A DNA stretch of 64,000 nt from Klebsiella terrigena (lineage in GTDB: Bacteria; Pseudomonadota; Gammaproteobacteria; Enterobacterales; Enterobacteriaceae), in the NCBI RefSeq assembly GCF_006539725.1, contig NZ_BJNO01000020.1, positions 46,204 to 110,203 on the forward strand. The letters are read 5' to 3'. Below, one piece after another: positions 17,128 to 26,909 of the stretch. The position numbers were made by a program, and so were the translations under genes. The notes below the pieces were generated by a model. That model searched no databases, was not told the origin of the DNA, and saw only the letters and a program-made list of their open reading frames with translations. The first letter of the stretch is position 1, and each line of letters begins with the position of its first letter.

Positions 17128-18357
17128 ATGTCTAAAATTTGGTCTAAAGAAGAAACTCTCTGGAGTTTTGCCTTATATGGCACTGCCGTAGGCGCTGGCA
17201 CTCTGTTTTTGCCAATCCAGCTAGGCTCCGCCGGCGCCGTTGTTCTGCTCATCACCGCACTGGTGGCGTGGCCGTTAACCTACTGGCCTCACAGGGCGCT
17301 GAGTCAATTTATCCTCTCCGCTAAGATAGCTCCCGGCGCTGGCATCACCGGTGCGGTCAACCACTATTACGGCAAGAAGGTCGGGAATCTGATCACCGCG
17401 CTCTACTTCCTCGCCTTTTTCGTGGTGGTCCTGATTTACGCCGTGGCGATCACCAACTCCCTCGCCGAACAGCTGGCGCGACATATCCCGATCACCGCCG
17501 GCGTCCGCGCGCTGCTCAGCCTCGCCGTCGTCCTGGTGCTGAACCTGATCTTCCTGATGGGCCGTCAGATAACGATTAAGGTGATGGGTTTTCTGGTGTT
17601 TCCGCTGATCGCCTGCTTCCTGTTCCTCTCTATCTATCTGATTGGTAACTGGCAGCCAGAGCACCTCACCAGCCAGATGCAGCTGAACTCGCATACGCTC
17701 CACCAGGTCTGGATCTCAATACCCGTGATGGTTTTCGCTTTTAGCCATACGCCGATTATTTCAACTTTTGCTATCGACCAGCAGGAGAAATACGGCGAAC
17801 AGGCGATGGGTAAATGCAAAAAAATCATGAAAGTGGCCTACACCATCATCTGCGCCAGCGTGCTGTTTTTTGTCGTCAGCTGCCTGCTGGCGATACCGGC
17901 CACCTATATTGAAAGCGCGCGTCATGAAGGCGTCACCATCCTCTCCGCGCTGTCGATGATGCCCGGCTCCCCGGCCTGGCTGGCGGTAACCGGGATCGTC
18001 GTGGCGGTGGTGGCGATGTCAAAATCCTTCCTCGGAACCTACTTCGGGGTGATTGAGGGCGCCAGCGAAATCGTGAAAACCTCGCTGGGGCAGATGGGCA
18101 TTCGCAAAAGCCGCGCCTTTAACCGCGCGATGTCGATCCTGCTGGTCTCGGCGCTGACCTTCACGGTGTGCTTTATTAACCCCAACGCCATCTCGATGAT
18201 ATACGCCATCAGCGGACCGCTGATCGCCATGATCCTGTTCATCATGCCGACCCTATCGACGTACATCATCCCCGCCCTCAAGCCATACCGATCGCTGGGT
18301 AATTTCATCACCCTGGTCGTCGGCCTGCTGTGCGTGTCGGTGATGTTCTTTAGCTAA
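17128..18357 (+). CDS. yqeG: HAAAP-family amino-acid transporter YqeG
   Basis: A 409-aa inner-membrane carrier with about 11 helices, of the hydroxy/aromatic amino-acid permease family (relatives SdaC, TdcC). It begins MSKIWSKEETLWSFALYG, keeps GAGTLFLPIQLGSAG in helix 1 and matches remembered E. coli YqeG in length and sequence. Family members co-transport serine or threonine with protons; the substrate here cannot be read from sequence. In E. coli it adjoins yqeF; here the LysR/PACE pair is inserted between them. Confidence 0.92.
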   Translation: MSKIWSKEETLWSFALYGTAVGAGTLFLPIQLGSAGAVVLLITALVAWPLTYWPHRALSQFILSAKIAPGAGITGAVNHYYGKKVGNLITALYFLAFFVVVLIYAVAITNSLAEQLARHIPITAGVRALLSLAVVLVLNLIFLMGRQITIKVMGFLVFPLIACFLFLSIYLIGNWQPEHLTSQMQLNSHTLHQVWISIPVMVFAFSHTPIISTFAIDQQEKYGEQAMGKCKKIMKVAYTIICASVLFFVVSCLLAIPATYIESARHEGVTILSALSMMPGSPAWLAVTGIVVAVVAMSKSFLGTYFGVIEGASEIVKTSLGQMGIRKSRAFNRAMSILLVSALTFTVCFINPNAISMIYAISGPLIAMILFIMPTLSTYIIPALKPYRSLGNFITLVVGLLCVSVMFFS

Positions 18358-18473
18358 TCCTCCCCTGCGGCGACGGCCACCGCCGTTGCCGCACTTTCTG
18401 CTAATATTCCCGCCGCTGAAAATCCCCTGACCGGTTTACACTTAGAACTTGCTTATTATCAGGGGGAGTTTCC

Positions 18474-19340
18474 ATGTCCAACGTACGGCTATCCGGAACC
18501 GGTACCTTAGGCGACCGTCAGGTTTATCGCCTGGGATACGGGGCAATGCAGCTGGCAGGCCCTGGCGTGTTCGGCCCGCCTGCCGATCCTGAAAACGCCG
18601 TTCGCGTACTGCAGGCGGCGGTGGACGCGGGGGTCAACCATATCGATACCTCCGATTTTTACGGCCCGCACGTCACCAACCAGCTGATCCGCAGGGCGCT
18701 GCATCCCTATTCCGACGATCTCTGTATCGTGACTAAAGTCAGCGCCCGCCGCGATGAAAAAGGGAACTGGCTCCCGGCTATGTCGCCGGCGGAGTTGACC
18801 CAGGCGGTTGAGGATAATCTGCGTAACCTCAAGCTCGACGTACTGGAGGTCGTCAACCTGCGCAGCATGCTGAGCCCCCACGGCCCGGCCGAAGGGTCGC
18901 TGGAAGGACCGCTAACGACGCTGCTCGAGCTAAAGGAGCGAGGGCTAATCCGCCACATTGGCCTCAGTAACGTCACCGCCACGCAGGTCGCTGACGCGCA
19001 AAAGATGACGCCAGTTGTCTGCGTGCAGAATCAATATAACGTCGCCAATCGGCAGGACGACGAGCTCATTGACGCGCTGGCCGCGCAGAATATTGCCTAC
19101 GTTCCCTTCTTCCCGCTAGGGGGCTTTACGCCGCTTCAGGCGCAGGAGCTGAACGATATCGCCGCCGAACTTGCGGCAACGCCAATGCAGGTCGCCCTCG
19201 CCTGGCTGCTGCAGCGTTCAGCCAATATCCTGCTTATCCCCGGGACCTCATCGCTCCAGCATCTTGAAGAAAACCTTGCCGCCGCCACCTTAACCCTGCC
19301 CGCGGCTGCGCTCAGCACCTTAGATAACCTCAAAGTCTGA
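18474..19340 (+). CDS. Aldo/keto reductase, PdxI (YdbC)-like pyridoxal reductase
   Basis: A 288-aa NADPH-dependent aldo/keto reductase. D58 and Y63 in HIDTSDFYG and K88 in IVTKVS are catalytic residues; the fourth position, usually His, is N128 (VVNLR), as in E. coli YdbC. The C-terminal GTSSLQHLEEN motif binds NADP. It resembles YdbC, reported as pyridoxal reductase PdxI, along its whole length. I infer but cannot prove the same role. RBS AGGGGGAG precedes the ATG, and it stands alone. Confidence 0.8.
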   Translation: MSNVRLSGTGTLGDRQVYRLGYGAMQLAGPGVFGPPADPENAVRVLQAAVDAGVNHIDTSDFYGPHVTNQLIRRALHPYSDDLCIVTKVSARRDEKGNWLPAMSPAELTQAVEDNLRNLKLDVLEVVNLRSMLSPHGPAEGSLEGPLTTLLELKERGLIRHIGLSNVTATQVADAQKMTPVVCVQNQYNVANRQDDELIDALAAQNIAYVPFFPLGGFTPLQAQELNDIAAELAATPMQVALAWLLQRSANILLIPGTSSLQHLEENLAAATLTLPAAALSTLDNLKV

Positions 19341-19745
19341 ACCGTTCCCCCTCTCCCCGGCGCGTCTAAGCGCATGGCGACAGGGGGTATTCTGCCGCTA
19401 ATATTTGCCTGGAATTAACTCAACGCTACTGGCACTATAGATCCCACTAATGGGTATTTGCCCCAGCCGTCCTTTCGCAAGTAACCCTATACAAAGCATC
19501 ATTTTATACTAATTAGACCGGCCTCCTTATTGGAGGCCGCGGTCGTTTGTATCTATCTTCATTTTTTGAACTCTTGATTACAGGAAAAACAACTACCAAT
19601 TCGACGTTTATACAAATCAATTTAGCCACAAAGATAGCTAATAACATCAAACGCTCATTAAAACATCTGATTAACACAATCAGAATGTTGTCATTGCTAT
19701 AAAAAAAATCCACACACACAATATAAAAATTAACAAGGACTTCAC
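19341..19745. other. mrkH upstream regulatory region (405 bp)
   Basis: AT-rich gap. A hairpin at 19517-19542 (GGCCTCC/GGAGGCC core) without a T-run may end the reductase transcript. A dyad, TCTGATT-N5-AATCAGA, stands at 19666-19684 and a TATAAA-type -10 near 19699. AAGGA at ~19735 is the mrkH ribosome-binding site. No ORF is credible. Confidence 0.6.
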
Positions 19746-20450
19746 ATGACAGAGGGAACAATAAAGACCAGTAAGTATGAGATCATTGCTATTTTCAGGG
19801 AGGAACTCAGAAAGCAGTCTGAGATAGAGATTTTCTATAATAACAAAAACTTCATTACGCAGCTGGCGCGTGTTGATTTTTCAGAATTTCACATCGTCAC
19901 CCACACCAGGATCCCTCCGGGGCACAGGTTCAAATTTGTTCTGCATAGCGATTCAGGGAAGATAGAGTTCAGTTCAACGCTGAAGAAACATTCGGGGAGC
20001 GGTACCGCTAAAAGTAATAAGGTCTCATTTACCTTACCTGAATGTATTCAGGTGGTCCAAAGGCGGCGCGATCCGCGATTTCGGCTGCAGCATAAGCATG
20101 ATTTTTTTTGTCATGGCCGCCATAAAAATGGAGAGAATTACACATTTGAAATTAAAGATATTTCAGATGGCGGCTGCGCGCTGATGGCCAAAAACCCGAA
20201 TCTTAAATTTCTCACCCACAATTCAATCCTTAAAAACTCGATTCTTTCAGCCGCCGAATATGGGGAAATCACCGTCGATCTGGTGGTTAAAAACGTCGTG
20301 TTGGTGACCCTCGATGAGGATGACGAACAGGGGGAAAGCTATCATCAGGTCTCTTGTCAGTTTAAGTTCCGGCATCACGATGATAAGAGAAAAATTGAGA
20401 AAATGATGCTTGATTTGATTCTGGAAGCGAAAAGAAAAAAGAGAGTCTGA
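19746..20450 (+). CDS. mrkH: MrkH, c-di-GMP-dependent transcriptional activator of type 3 fimbriae
   Basis: A 234-aa PilZ-domain activator with the same length as K. pneumoniae MrkH and near-identical ends. The c-di-GMP-binding RxxxR motif lies in QRRRDPRFR (residues 105-113), and the second PilZ motif DISDGG at 138-143. The N-terminal ~95 residues form the regulatory domain. When c-di-GMP is bound, MrkH is known to activate mrkA and its own promoter. mrkI follows 4 bp later, so the two are translated from one message. Confidence 0.95.
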   Translation: MTEGTIKTSKYEIIAIFREELRKQSEIEIFYNNKNFITQLARVDFSEFHIVTHTRIPPGHRFKFVLHSDSGKIEFSSTLKKHSGSGTAKSNKVSFTLPECIQVVQRRRDPRFRLQHKHDFFCHGRHKNGENYTFEIKDISDGGCALMAKNPNLKFLTHNSILKNSILSAAEYGEITVDLVVKNVVLVTLDEDDEQGESYHQVSCQFKFRHHDDKRKIEKMMLDLILEAKRKKRV

Positions 20451-20454
20451 GCCC

Positions 20455-21039
20455 TTGGAGAGTATATTGCTATACACCGATGATAACCTCATCGGTCAAT
20501 CAATACAGCGTTACATGATTGATAACGATAAAAATATTACCGCCTTAAGCTATCAGAACATCATGCAGGGGGAGGCGCTCCCTCAGGCTAAAATCGTTAT
20601 TTTCAACGTCATTCATAAGGATATTTCTGCTGCTGACACGGTGCATCTACTTAACAAACTGCGCTTCTGCCTGGCGCGCTGCCTTCGGCTGGTGCTGATC
20701 GTCAGGAGCGATATCGCCGGGCTGTGTCGGGAGCTGATTTTTTTGGAAAATATAATCATTTTAACTGAAAAATCATCGCTTAACGATTTCTCCGACATCA
20801 CAAAAGTGCCGACATCCGCCGTGGATTACCGGTTTCTGTTAACCCAAAAAAAGCTCTCGCTCAGAGAGATTCAGGTACTGGAGCTGATTATGGCCTGCTA
20901 TAACAACAAGCGTATCGCCGCGGTGCTTAACATTGATCATAAAACGGTACACAGCCATCGAATTCACATCATGAAGAAGCTCGGCATGGGCAGTTCGCGG
21001 ATTATGAATAAAAAAATAGTCAACATGTATCAATGTTAG
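20455..21039 (+). CDS. mrkI: MrkI, LuxR-type regulator of type 3 fimbriae
   Basis: A 194-aa regulator. The N-terminal ~125 residues look like a degenerate receiver (MESILLYTDDNLIGQSIQRY) without an obvious phospho-acceptor set, and residues ~130-190 form a LuxR/GerE HTH (LSLREIQVLELIMACYNNKRIAAVLNIDHKTVHSHRIHIMKKLGM). The start is a TTG at 20455; no ATG near it fits. It is paired with mrkH and ends before a long hairpin. Confidence 0.9.
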   Translation: MESILLYTDDNLIGQSIQRYMIDNDKNITALSYQNIMQGEALPQAKIVIFNVIHKDISAADTVHLLNKLRFCLARCLRLVLIVRSDIAGLCRELIFLENIIILTEKSSLNDFSDITKVPTSAVDYRFLLTQKKLSLREIQVLELIMACYNNKRIAAVLNIDHKTVHSHRIHIMKKLGMGSSRIMNKKIVNMYQC

Positions 21040-21063
21040 CGCTCCTTTTCGCGCCGGGATGAA

Positions 21064-21115
21064 AAAAAGCAAGCGACCAATCAAAATACTGTCATCAATT
21101 GGTCACTTGCTTTTA
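21064..21115 (+). terminator. Terminator of mrkHI
   Basis: A 15-bp stem with a single mismatch (AAGCAAGCGACCAAT at 21067-21081 with ATTGGTCACTTGCTT at 21098-21112), followed by TTAATAAAAATT. A-runs on the left also make it possible on the minus strand. Confidence 0.75.
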
Positions 21116-21197
21116 ATAAAAATTCACATCGGCATAAAGGTCACTTATAATAATTCCACCCTACAGCGCACGCTTGCTAAATTCCCGACACGAGAAA

Positions 21198-21914
21198 ATG
21201 AACGCTAATATATTTTCAGACCACAATTTATCACGTGGCGATATCTCTGTTCGTTATGTTTTTCAAAAAATGTTCTCGCCGCAGGACCAACTGGTTGCCG
21301 TTGAATGCCTGAGCCGCTTCGATCATATTCCCGTGGCGCCCGAATTTTTCTTCCGCCACGCCAACAACGCGCTGCGTGAAAGTATTTTCATGGAGCAGCT
21401 GGCGCTGATTGAGAAGCATAAAGCGTGGTTTATTAAAAATAATATTTCTGCCACCATCAACGTTGACGATCATATCCTCAGCATTCTACGCCAGCCGCAG
21501 ATCGAAGCCTATATCGAACGTCTCGGCTGCGTGCATTTTGAAGTGACGGAAAACTCCAATAACCTGCTTAATAATGCACTTAGCGCCTGGCAAAGTACGC
21601 AAACCAGCACCCTTTGGCTGGATGATTTCGGCGCGGGCAATGCGGGCATTAACGCCATTCGCGGATATCATTTCGATTATGTAAAAATTGATAAAAACTT
21701 TTTCTGGCACTTAATGCAAAAAGAGTCAGGGCGCCCGCTAATGGATGCGCTGGTAACATTCCTTTCCCATAATAACCATAACGTTATTATCGAAGGCGTT
21801 GAGAGTGAGGCGCATAAAAAATGGTTACAGGGAATGTCGTGGTTCGCCATTCAGGGCCACTACTGGAAAGAAGTCAGCATTGAACAGCTGGTCGAAGAAA
21901 ATAAAGTGATTTAA
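21198..21914 (+). CDS. mrkJ: MrkJ, c-di-GMP phosphodiesterase (EAL)
   Basis: A 238-aa stand-alone EAL domain that hydrolyses c-di-GMP and so lowers MrkH activity. The motif series is present: ECLSRF (EAL position), INVDD, FEVTEN, LDDFGAGN, VKIDK, IIEGVESE and IQGHYW. I chose the ATG at 21198, which gives the K. pneumoniae length, over one 24 bp upstream. Note that the EAL box reads ECL; metal-binding Glu is kept. It is convergent to mrkF. Confidence 0.94.
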   Translation: MNANIFSDHNLSRGDISVRYVFQKMFSPQDQLVAVECLSRFDHIPVAPEFFFRHANNALRESIFMEQLALIEKHKAWFIKNNISATINVDDHILSILRQPQIEAYIERLGCVHFEVTENSNNLLNNALSAWQSTQTSTLWLDDFGAGNAGINAIRGYHFDYVKIDKNFFWHLMQKESGRPLMDALVTFLSHNNHNVIIEGVESEAHKKWLQGMSWFAIQGHYWKEVSIEQLVEENKVI

Positions 21915-21941
21915 AAAATGCCGGGCACTCCGGCATTTTTT
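21913..21941. terminator. Bidirectional terminator between mrkJ and mrkF
   Basis: A 12-bp perfect stem AAAAAATGCCGG/CCGGCATTTTTT with a 5-nt loop, overlapping the mrkJ stop; T-runs on both strands. Confidence 0.93.
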
Positions 21942-22002
21942 TCGTTTGTACAGGGCCATCAACTTCGCGAAAGTGCGCTTTTGCCGCCTGTCGCGCAGGC
22001 CC

Positions 22003-22653
22003 TTAATTATATACCAGCTCCCAGGTTGCCCAGCTGGTCATCGGGCCGGAGGTCGCTTTTTCCGGTGCCGGCGAGACGTAACCGATATAATAGGTAAATA
22101 CGCCGCCATCTACCGCTTTTTCTTTAATCTGCACCCGGTTTTGCAGCGGGTCTGCCGGGATAATTTTATTGCTCTTATCCAGCGTATTGTTGTCATTGGT
22201 CGACAACGCCAGATAGATGTTACGCGCGCCGTCCGGCAGCGTGTTCGCCAGATAGCCCGCATTTTCATTGTTGACGGTATTGACCATAAATCCGTCGATC
22301 CAGCGAACGTTCACCGAACGGACTTCGCTTTGGTCCGCCGCGCCGCCGTCATGACGCAGCTGGCAGTTCGACAGCTCGAGGGTAAAAGGCTGCGCTTTCA
22401 TAAAGGCCCCGGCTCCGCGATCGTGCACCTCCGCCAGGCTCACCGGCGCCAGCCAGACGCTGCCGCTGCCGGCATTGTGACCACCGTTAAGCGCCACGCT
22501 GCAGGAGATATCCGTTACCCGGCCGGCAAAATCCACCCGCCCGTTATCATAGTTGGTCATAAAACCCGCAGCGGAAGAGGCAACAAGCAGGCCGCTCATC
22601 GCCAGCAGGCCGACAAGTCGTTTGCCGTGGTGCTTATATCCATTTTCCTTCAT
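22003..22653 (-). CDS. mrkF: MrkF, type 3 fimbrial minor subunit
   Basis: A 216-aa pilin-fold protein with a signal peptide (residues ~1-30) and the typical first cysteine in DISCSVAL and second in ELSNCQLR, ending with the donor-groove motif TWELVYN. Its layout copies MrkA. MrkF is known to stabilise the fimbria on the cell surface. It is the last gene of the operon, 14 bp after mrkD, with GGAGG before the ATG. Confidence 0.9.
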   Translation of the reverse strand: MKENGYKHHGKRLVGLLAMSGLLVASSAAGFMTNYDNGRVDFAGRVTDISCSVALNGGHNAGSGSVWLAPVSLAEVHDRGAGAFMKAQPFTLELSNCQLRHDGGAADQSEVRSVNVRWIDGFMVNTVNNENAGYLANTLPDGARNIYLALSTNDNNTLDKSNKIIPADPLQNRVQIKEKAVDGGVFTYYIGYVSPAPEKATSGPMTSWATWELVYN

Positions 22654-22667
22654 ACCCGCCTCCCGAA

Positions 22668-23663
22668 TTAATCGTACGTCAGGTTAAAGATCATGTGAGA
22701 CTCAACCTCGCCGGTACTCGTGGCCGCCGCGTACTGATAAAAACGCGCAAGGAAAGGCATCGTGATGTAGCGCGTTTCCTGACTGCTTAAGGTCCCGACG
22801 CTGTACTTCTTGTTGAATTCAACCGGCACGCCGCCTTTCAGCACCTGAATCCCAATCCCTTTGGCCATCGCGCTGCCGGCTTTTTCGTTCAGCAGCGCGC
22901 CACGGGTGAGGGTCGTGCCGGTCGCAAGGGTACCGGAGAACGAGGCCTCGATATTGGCATAGCCGGTGGTGCTCAGCCCGCCGCTGCACTGCAGCTCAAT
23001 ATTAAAATTTTTGCCGCCGGCGTAAGTGCCGACGCCGTTCAGATCGCTGCGCTTAATGGTCCCGACGTCAACGTTCATATTCTTACCGCTGAGCACCGTA
23101 CAGGAGGGTGAGACCACGGTAATCGCATTGGCGCTGAGGTAGGTTTCCAGAATCGGGTTGTTGCCCCGCTCCCAGTCGTAGGAGGTATATTTTCCCGCCG
23201 CCAGGGTACCGCTGCCGGTGACCGCGGCGGTTTTTATGATCTCCAGCGTAAAGCGGGAACCTTCCAGCGAGTAGTTGGTGGTTCGGGCAACATAGGATGA
23301 GAAGACGTCGGGATAGACGATATTCACCGTCGCACCGCCGCGGCTAAAGCGCATGCCGATCCCCGGCACGTTGGTGGAGTAGACCTTATTGCCCAGGTCG
23401 GTCGAACCGGTAGAGACGATCTTCGCCGCAAAGCGGTTGGTGCCGGACGTGCAGCTGTAGCTGGCCCCGCCCGACGCGCTCATCGTCCAGTCCCGGGAAA
23501 CAATCACCGAGCCCACCGGCAGATCCGGCGGAACGACGACCCTGCCGACGACCATATCCAGGTTCACCGTCGGCTGCGAAAGGCGCGAGCAGGCGGCCCA
23601 GGCGGAGGTGGTCCCCAGCGCCATCAGGCCAATAAAAAGCGTCAGTTGTTTACTCAGCGACAT
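22668..23663 (-). CDS. mrkD: MrkD, type 3 fimbrial tip adhesin
   Basis: A 331-aa two-domain adhesin, the same length as MrkD of K. pneumoniae: signal peptide (MSLSKQLTLFIGLMALGTTS, cleavage near AWA), an N-terminal receptor-binding domain (~residues 24-180) and a C-terminal pilin domain with the final strand HMIFNLTYD. MrkD binds collagen and abiotic surfaces. I chose the ATG at 23663, which overlaps the end of mrkC by 10 bp, because it begins the signal peptide. Confidence 0.92.
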   Translation of the reverse strand: MSLSKQLTLFIGLMALGTTSAWAACSRLSQPTVNLDMVVGRVVVPPDLPVGSVIVSRDWTMSASGGASYSCTSGTNRFAAKIVSTGSTDLGNKVYSTNVPGIGMRFSRGGATVNIVYPDVFSSYVARTTNYSLEGSRFTLEIIKTAAVTGSGTLAAGKYTSYDWERGNNPILETYLSANAITVVSPSCTVLSGKNMNVDVGTIKRSDLNGVGTYAGGKNFNIELQCSGGLSTTGYANIEASFSGTLATGTTLTRGALLNEKAGSAMAKGIGIQVLKGGVPVEFNKKYSVGTLSSQETRYITMPFLARFYQYAAATSTGEVESHMIFNLTYD

Positions 23664-26140
23664 ACCCTTTCCTTTGATTTTGCCTTGCCCAGTTCCACCG
23701 TGCACTGCCCGCCGCTCCACTTAACGGTCGCGTGCTGAACGCTGGCATCACTGATAAACATCATGCTGCCCTGGCCGACAACGCCAATCTCTTTGCCGCT
23801 CGGGTCGAAAATGCTGGCAGCGAACGGCAGCGGCTGGCTATTCGCCTGGCGTGCCATAATCGTCACGTTGTTCTGTACCGTGGTGCCAAACGACACCTTC
23901 ACGACGCTGCCCTCCCACGGCACCACCTGGGCCACGGTACGATCGAAGGCGATATCGTCATGGCTGCCCTTCGGATCGATCTCGATGGAGTTAATCCGGT
24001 ACGGGCGCAGATACGGCAGGATGGCGTAGCCGTTGCCGTCGACGCGGGTGCCCGGCGAGCCAGGCAGCATCGCACCTGCGGCATCTTTCGCTTCGATAAG
24101 CGCCATCGTGCTGCCGCTTTCCGGAGAGAACACCACGCCGTGGCGATGGGCGATCAGCGTCCCGCTGGCGCCGAGGCCGCTCTGGCGATACCCCTCGCCC
24201 TGGCTATAGCTGCCGTTCAGAGTGGTCCACGGCGTACGGTAGCTTCCGTTCAGCGCGACATCGTGCTGGCCGCCGGTGGCGGTGGTGGTCGAGACGCCGT
24301 AGTTGAGGTTGTTCTCGCTATCCAGCGAACCGTTAATCCCGATCTGCGAACTGCTAAAGCGCGAGTTATTAAACGAGGTATTCGACGTCAGGTTGGCGGT
24401 CCGGTTCTCGCCAAACCACAGCGGATAGCTGAAGTTAAGCGAGACGCGGTCGTCGCGATTGTGGCCGGAACTGTCCGGCGTATAAACGCGCTGCGCGCTG
24501 GCGGACCACGAAAGGCGGCCGAACATATTGTTGTAGCTGAGCTGATACTGCTTCTCGGTGCCCGAACGGTTCCAGTAATCGGAGATCCGCCCGCTGAGAT
24601 AAAAGCCGCCCCAGCCCTCCGGCAGGTTCTGGTTAACGGTGAAGGTCATGCCGTTTTTCTGCCGCCACAGGGTGTAGCTGCTGTTGCGGTTCTTCTCCTG
24701 GTCGACGGCGTACAGCGCGTCGTTCAGGTTGTAGTAGCCTTTGGTGGAGTAGCGATAGGCCGCCAGCACGATGCTGGTCTGGGTATCGGTAAACATCCGG
24801 TTAAAGGTGGCGCGGTAGCTCTGGCCGCTCTCGTCGAGGGTGTCGCTCTTCAGCCGGGACTGGGTAATATCTAACGACAGCGCGCCGATGCCGGTATTCA
24901 TCCCGGTCCCCAGCAGGAACGCCTGGTAATCATCAAAGCCCGTGACGCCGGTATAGCCGGTGAAGACGTTATTCAGGCCGTGCTGCCAGGTTGCCTGGTA
25001 GAGCATCGGCTTGTTACGCAGCCCGTTGTCATCGACCTTACCGGCCGACAGCGCATAGCGGGTCATCCCCGGACGCAGCAGCTGCGCCACCGAGGCATAG
25101 GGAACGCTAAAGACCTGCACCGAGCCGTCGGCCTCTTTGACCGAGACTTCCAGGTCGTTGCCGTAGCCCGAAGGGTAGACGTCCTGCAGGGTAAACGGCC
25201 CCGGCGGTACCGAGGTCTGATAGATAATGTTGCTGCCCTGACGCACCGTTACCAGGGCGTTGCTCTGCGCCACGCCGCGAATTTCCGGCGCGTAGGAGCG
25301 CATTCCGTCAGGGAACATGTTGTCATCGGTCGCCAGGTTGACCCCGCGCAGGCCAATGGTGTCGAAGAATTCGCCGTTGGTAAAAATCTGCCCGCCGCTG
25401 ACGATCGAGTTGATCTGCGGGATCGGCCGCTGGAGATAGGTCTGGTTGCTGTTCCAGTGCGCTTTGCCCTGCTGCTGCTGCCAGTTCAGGTTACCGACGT
25501 GCTTGAGCAGCCAGCCGTCCCAGGAGAGACCGGCGTTAAGTCCCAGATAGGCGCTGCTGTTATCGGAGCCGTTGTTCGCCGAGGTGTGGCTGGTCCAGGT
25601 GTTGGCCATCCAGCCGAGATTCAGCGCCGCAATGCCTTTATCCCAGAACTCCGGGCTGACAAAGTTTTTCAGGCGCTGATCTTCGTAGATTTGCGGCACG
25701 GAAATCTCCAGCCGCAGGGAGGACTGAATCAGGTTGTCTTTAACGTTTTCTTCGTTACGCCACGCCTTCAGCCGTCCGCAGTAGCCTTCCTGCTTCCCCA
25801 GCTGCGGATTGAGCTTTTCCGCGGCAATGCCATAGCGTTCGAGCATCTCTTTGGTGTAGCAGATCCCCATATTGCCGTCTTTATCGCGGGTGACCTGCAG
25901 CTCGTAGCGCCCTTTCCACTCGTTGTTGGTGTAGACGTCGAGGGAATAGGTGCCCTCAGAGATGGCGCTGGCGGAGAAGCGTGACAGATCGACCTTTTCC
26001 CGGCTGCCAACGATAAAACCGTCGTTAAACTGGTATACCGTTCCCGGGTTTTCCTGTCCGCTGGAAAATGGCGGAAAGCAGAGCAGCGCCATAGCGATCG
26101 CCGAACTTAACCTTCCCGGGCAGATGGTCCTCTGCTTCAT
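23654..26140 (-). CDS. mrkC: MrkC, outer-membrane usher
   Basis: An 828-aa fimbrial usher: signal peptide, N-terminal chaperone-binding domain (YQFNDGFIVGSREKVDLSRF), a 24-strand barrel with plug domain, and two C-terminal domains. PYLRPYRINSIEID and the motif GTRVDGNGYAILPYLRPY are typical for ushers. It translocates and assembles Mrk subunits. RBS AAGGGA precedes the start, 11 bp after mrkB. Confidence 0.94.
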   Translation of the reverse strand: MKQRTICPGRLSSAIAMALLCFPPFSSGQENPGTVYQFNDGFIVGSREKVDLSRFSASAISEGTYSLDVYTNNEWKGRYELQVTRDKDGNMGICYTKEMLERYGIAAEKLNPQLGKQEGYCGRLKAWRNEENVKDNLIQSSLRLEISVPQIYEDQRLKNFVSPEFWDKGIAALNLGWMANTWTSHTSANNGSDNSSAYLGLNAGLSWDGWLLKHVGNLNWQQQQGKAHWNSNQTYLQRPIPQINSIVSGGQIFTNGEFFDTIGLRGVNLATDDNMFPDGMRSYAPEIRGVAQSNALVTVRQGSNIIYQTSVPPGPFTLQDVYPSGYGNDLEVSVKEADGSVQVFSVPYASVAQLLRPGMTRYALSAGKVDDNGLRNKPMLYQATWQHGLNNVFTGYTGVTGFDDYQAFLLGTGMNTGIGALSLDITQSRLKSDTLDESGQSYRATFNRMFTDTQTSIVLAAYRYSTKGYYNLNDALYAVDQEKNRNSSYTLWRQKNGMTFTVNQNLPEGWGGFYLSGRISDYWNRSGTEKQYQLSYNNMFGRLSWSASAQRVYTPDSSGHNRDDRVSLNFSYPLWFGENRTANLTSNTSFNNSRFSSSQIGINGSLDSENNLNYGVSTTTATGGQHDVALNGSYRTPWTTLNGSYSQGEGYRQSGLGASGTLIAHRHGVVFSPESGSTMALIEAKDAAGAMLPGSPGTRVDGNGYAILPYLRPYRINSIEIDPKGSHDDIAFDRTVAQVVPWEGSVVKVSFGTTVQNNVTIMARQANSQPLPFAASIFDPSGKEIGVVGQGSMMFISDASVQHATVKWSGGQCTVELGKAKSKERVCR

Positions 26141-26151
26141 GATAGTGTCCC

Positions 26152-26853
26152 TTATTTAACGGCTACTTTCACTGCCACATCTGCGCCATAGTCATTGATG
26201 TTATTAATCGTCAGGGTCTCGCCTCTGCTCACGGCAGAAGAGAGGGCTACGGTCTGACTGGACTGTGGAGCGAGCATCACCGTTTTGCCGTTCAGGGCCT
26301 TGCCGCCGTCGCGGGAAATACGGCTTACGGTGAGATAAAATGGCGTAGGGTTGCTGACCGACAGGCTGCTGCCGCTGGCCGAAAGCGCTAATTTCTCCGG
26401 CGCAGCGTCGCGGTTGCCCAGTCCGGTCGGGCGGTAGATAAACTTAAAGCGCGAACGAATCGCCAGCTGCAGGATGTTCTGTCCTTCATTTTTTTGATTA
26501 GCCTCTACCGGCGGTATTTCCAGCAGATTAAGCCACCACAGCGTCTCTTTATCTTTGGCAAGCCCGGCGCTGCTGCCAAGCTTAATACGTAAAGTCTGCC
26601 CGCTTTTAGCATCCACGCGGGATATTGGCGGGGTAATAATAAATGGCGTGGTAATCGTATCCGGCGTGGCGTCGGCGTTGCCGTTATCCAGCCAGGCCTG
26701 CGCCAGCGCCGGGCGATCGGCGGTATTCGAAAGCTGTACCGTTATTTCTTTTTCATTTCCTGGATAAATAAAGCGGGTGCCGTTAACAATAATATTATTG
26801 GCATGGGCCGCAAAACTAAAAATGAAACAGAAACAAAGGGCAATACGCTTCAT
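26152..26853 (-). CDS. mrkB: MrkB, periplasmic fimbrial chaperone
   Basis: A 233-aa PapD-like chaperone: signal peptide of ~18 residues, two Ig-like domains, the chaperone signature NLLEIPPVEANQKN near residue 107 and the G1-strand motif ILQLAIRSRFKFIYRP that donates its strand to subunits. GAGGT precedes the ATG. Two hairpins lie between mrkA and this gene. Confidence 0.94.
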   Translation of the reverse strand: MKRIALCFCFIFSFAAHANNIIVNGTRFIYPGNEKEITVQLSNTADRPALAQAWLDNGNADATPDTITTPFIITPPISRVDAKSGQTLRIKLGSSAGLAKDKETLWWLNLLEIPPVEANQKNEGQNILQLAIRSRFKFIYRPTGLGNRDAAPEKLALSASGSSLSVSNPTPFYLTVSRISRDGGKALNGKTVMLAPQSSQTVALSSAVSRGETLTINNINDYGADVAVKVAVK

Positions 26854-26875
26854 GCTGACCTCAGACGGGGAAAAT

Positions 26876-26896
26876 AAGCGGCAGCAGCTGCCGCTT
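26876..26896 (-). terminator. Intra-operon attenuator between mrkA and mrkB, second hairpin
   Basis: A perfect 9-bp stem (AAGCGGCAG/CTGCCGCTT) with a 3-nt loop is followed on the minus strand by ATTTTCCCC. It probably ends many transcripts after mrkA, so the major pilin exceeds chaperone and usher. Confidence 0.7.
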
Positions 26897-26909
26897 TATC
26901 AATGCATAT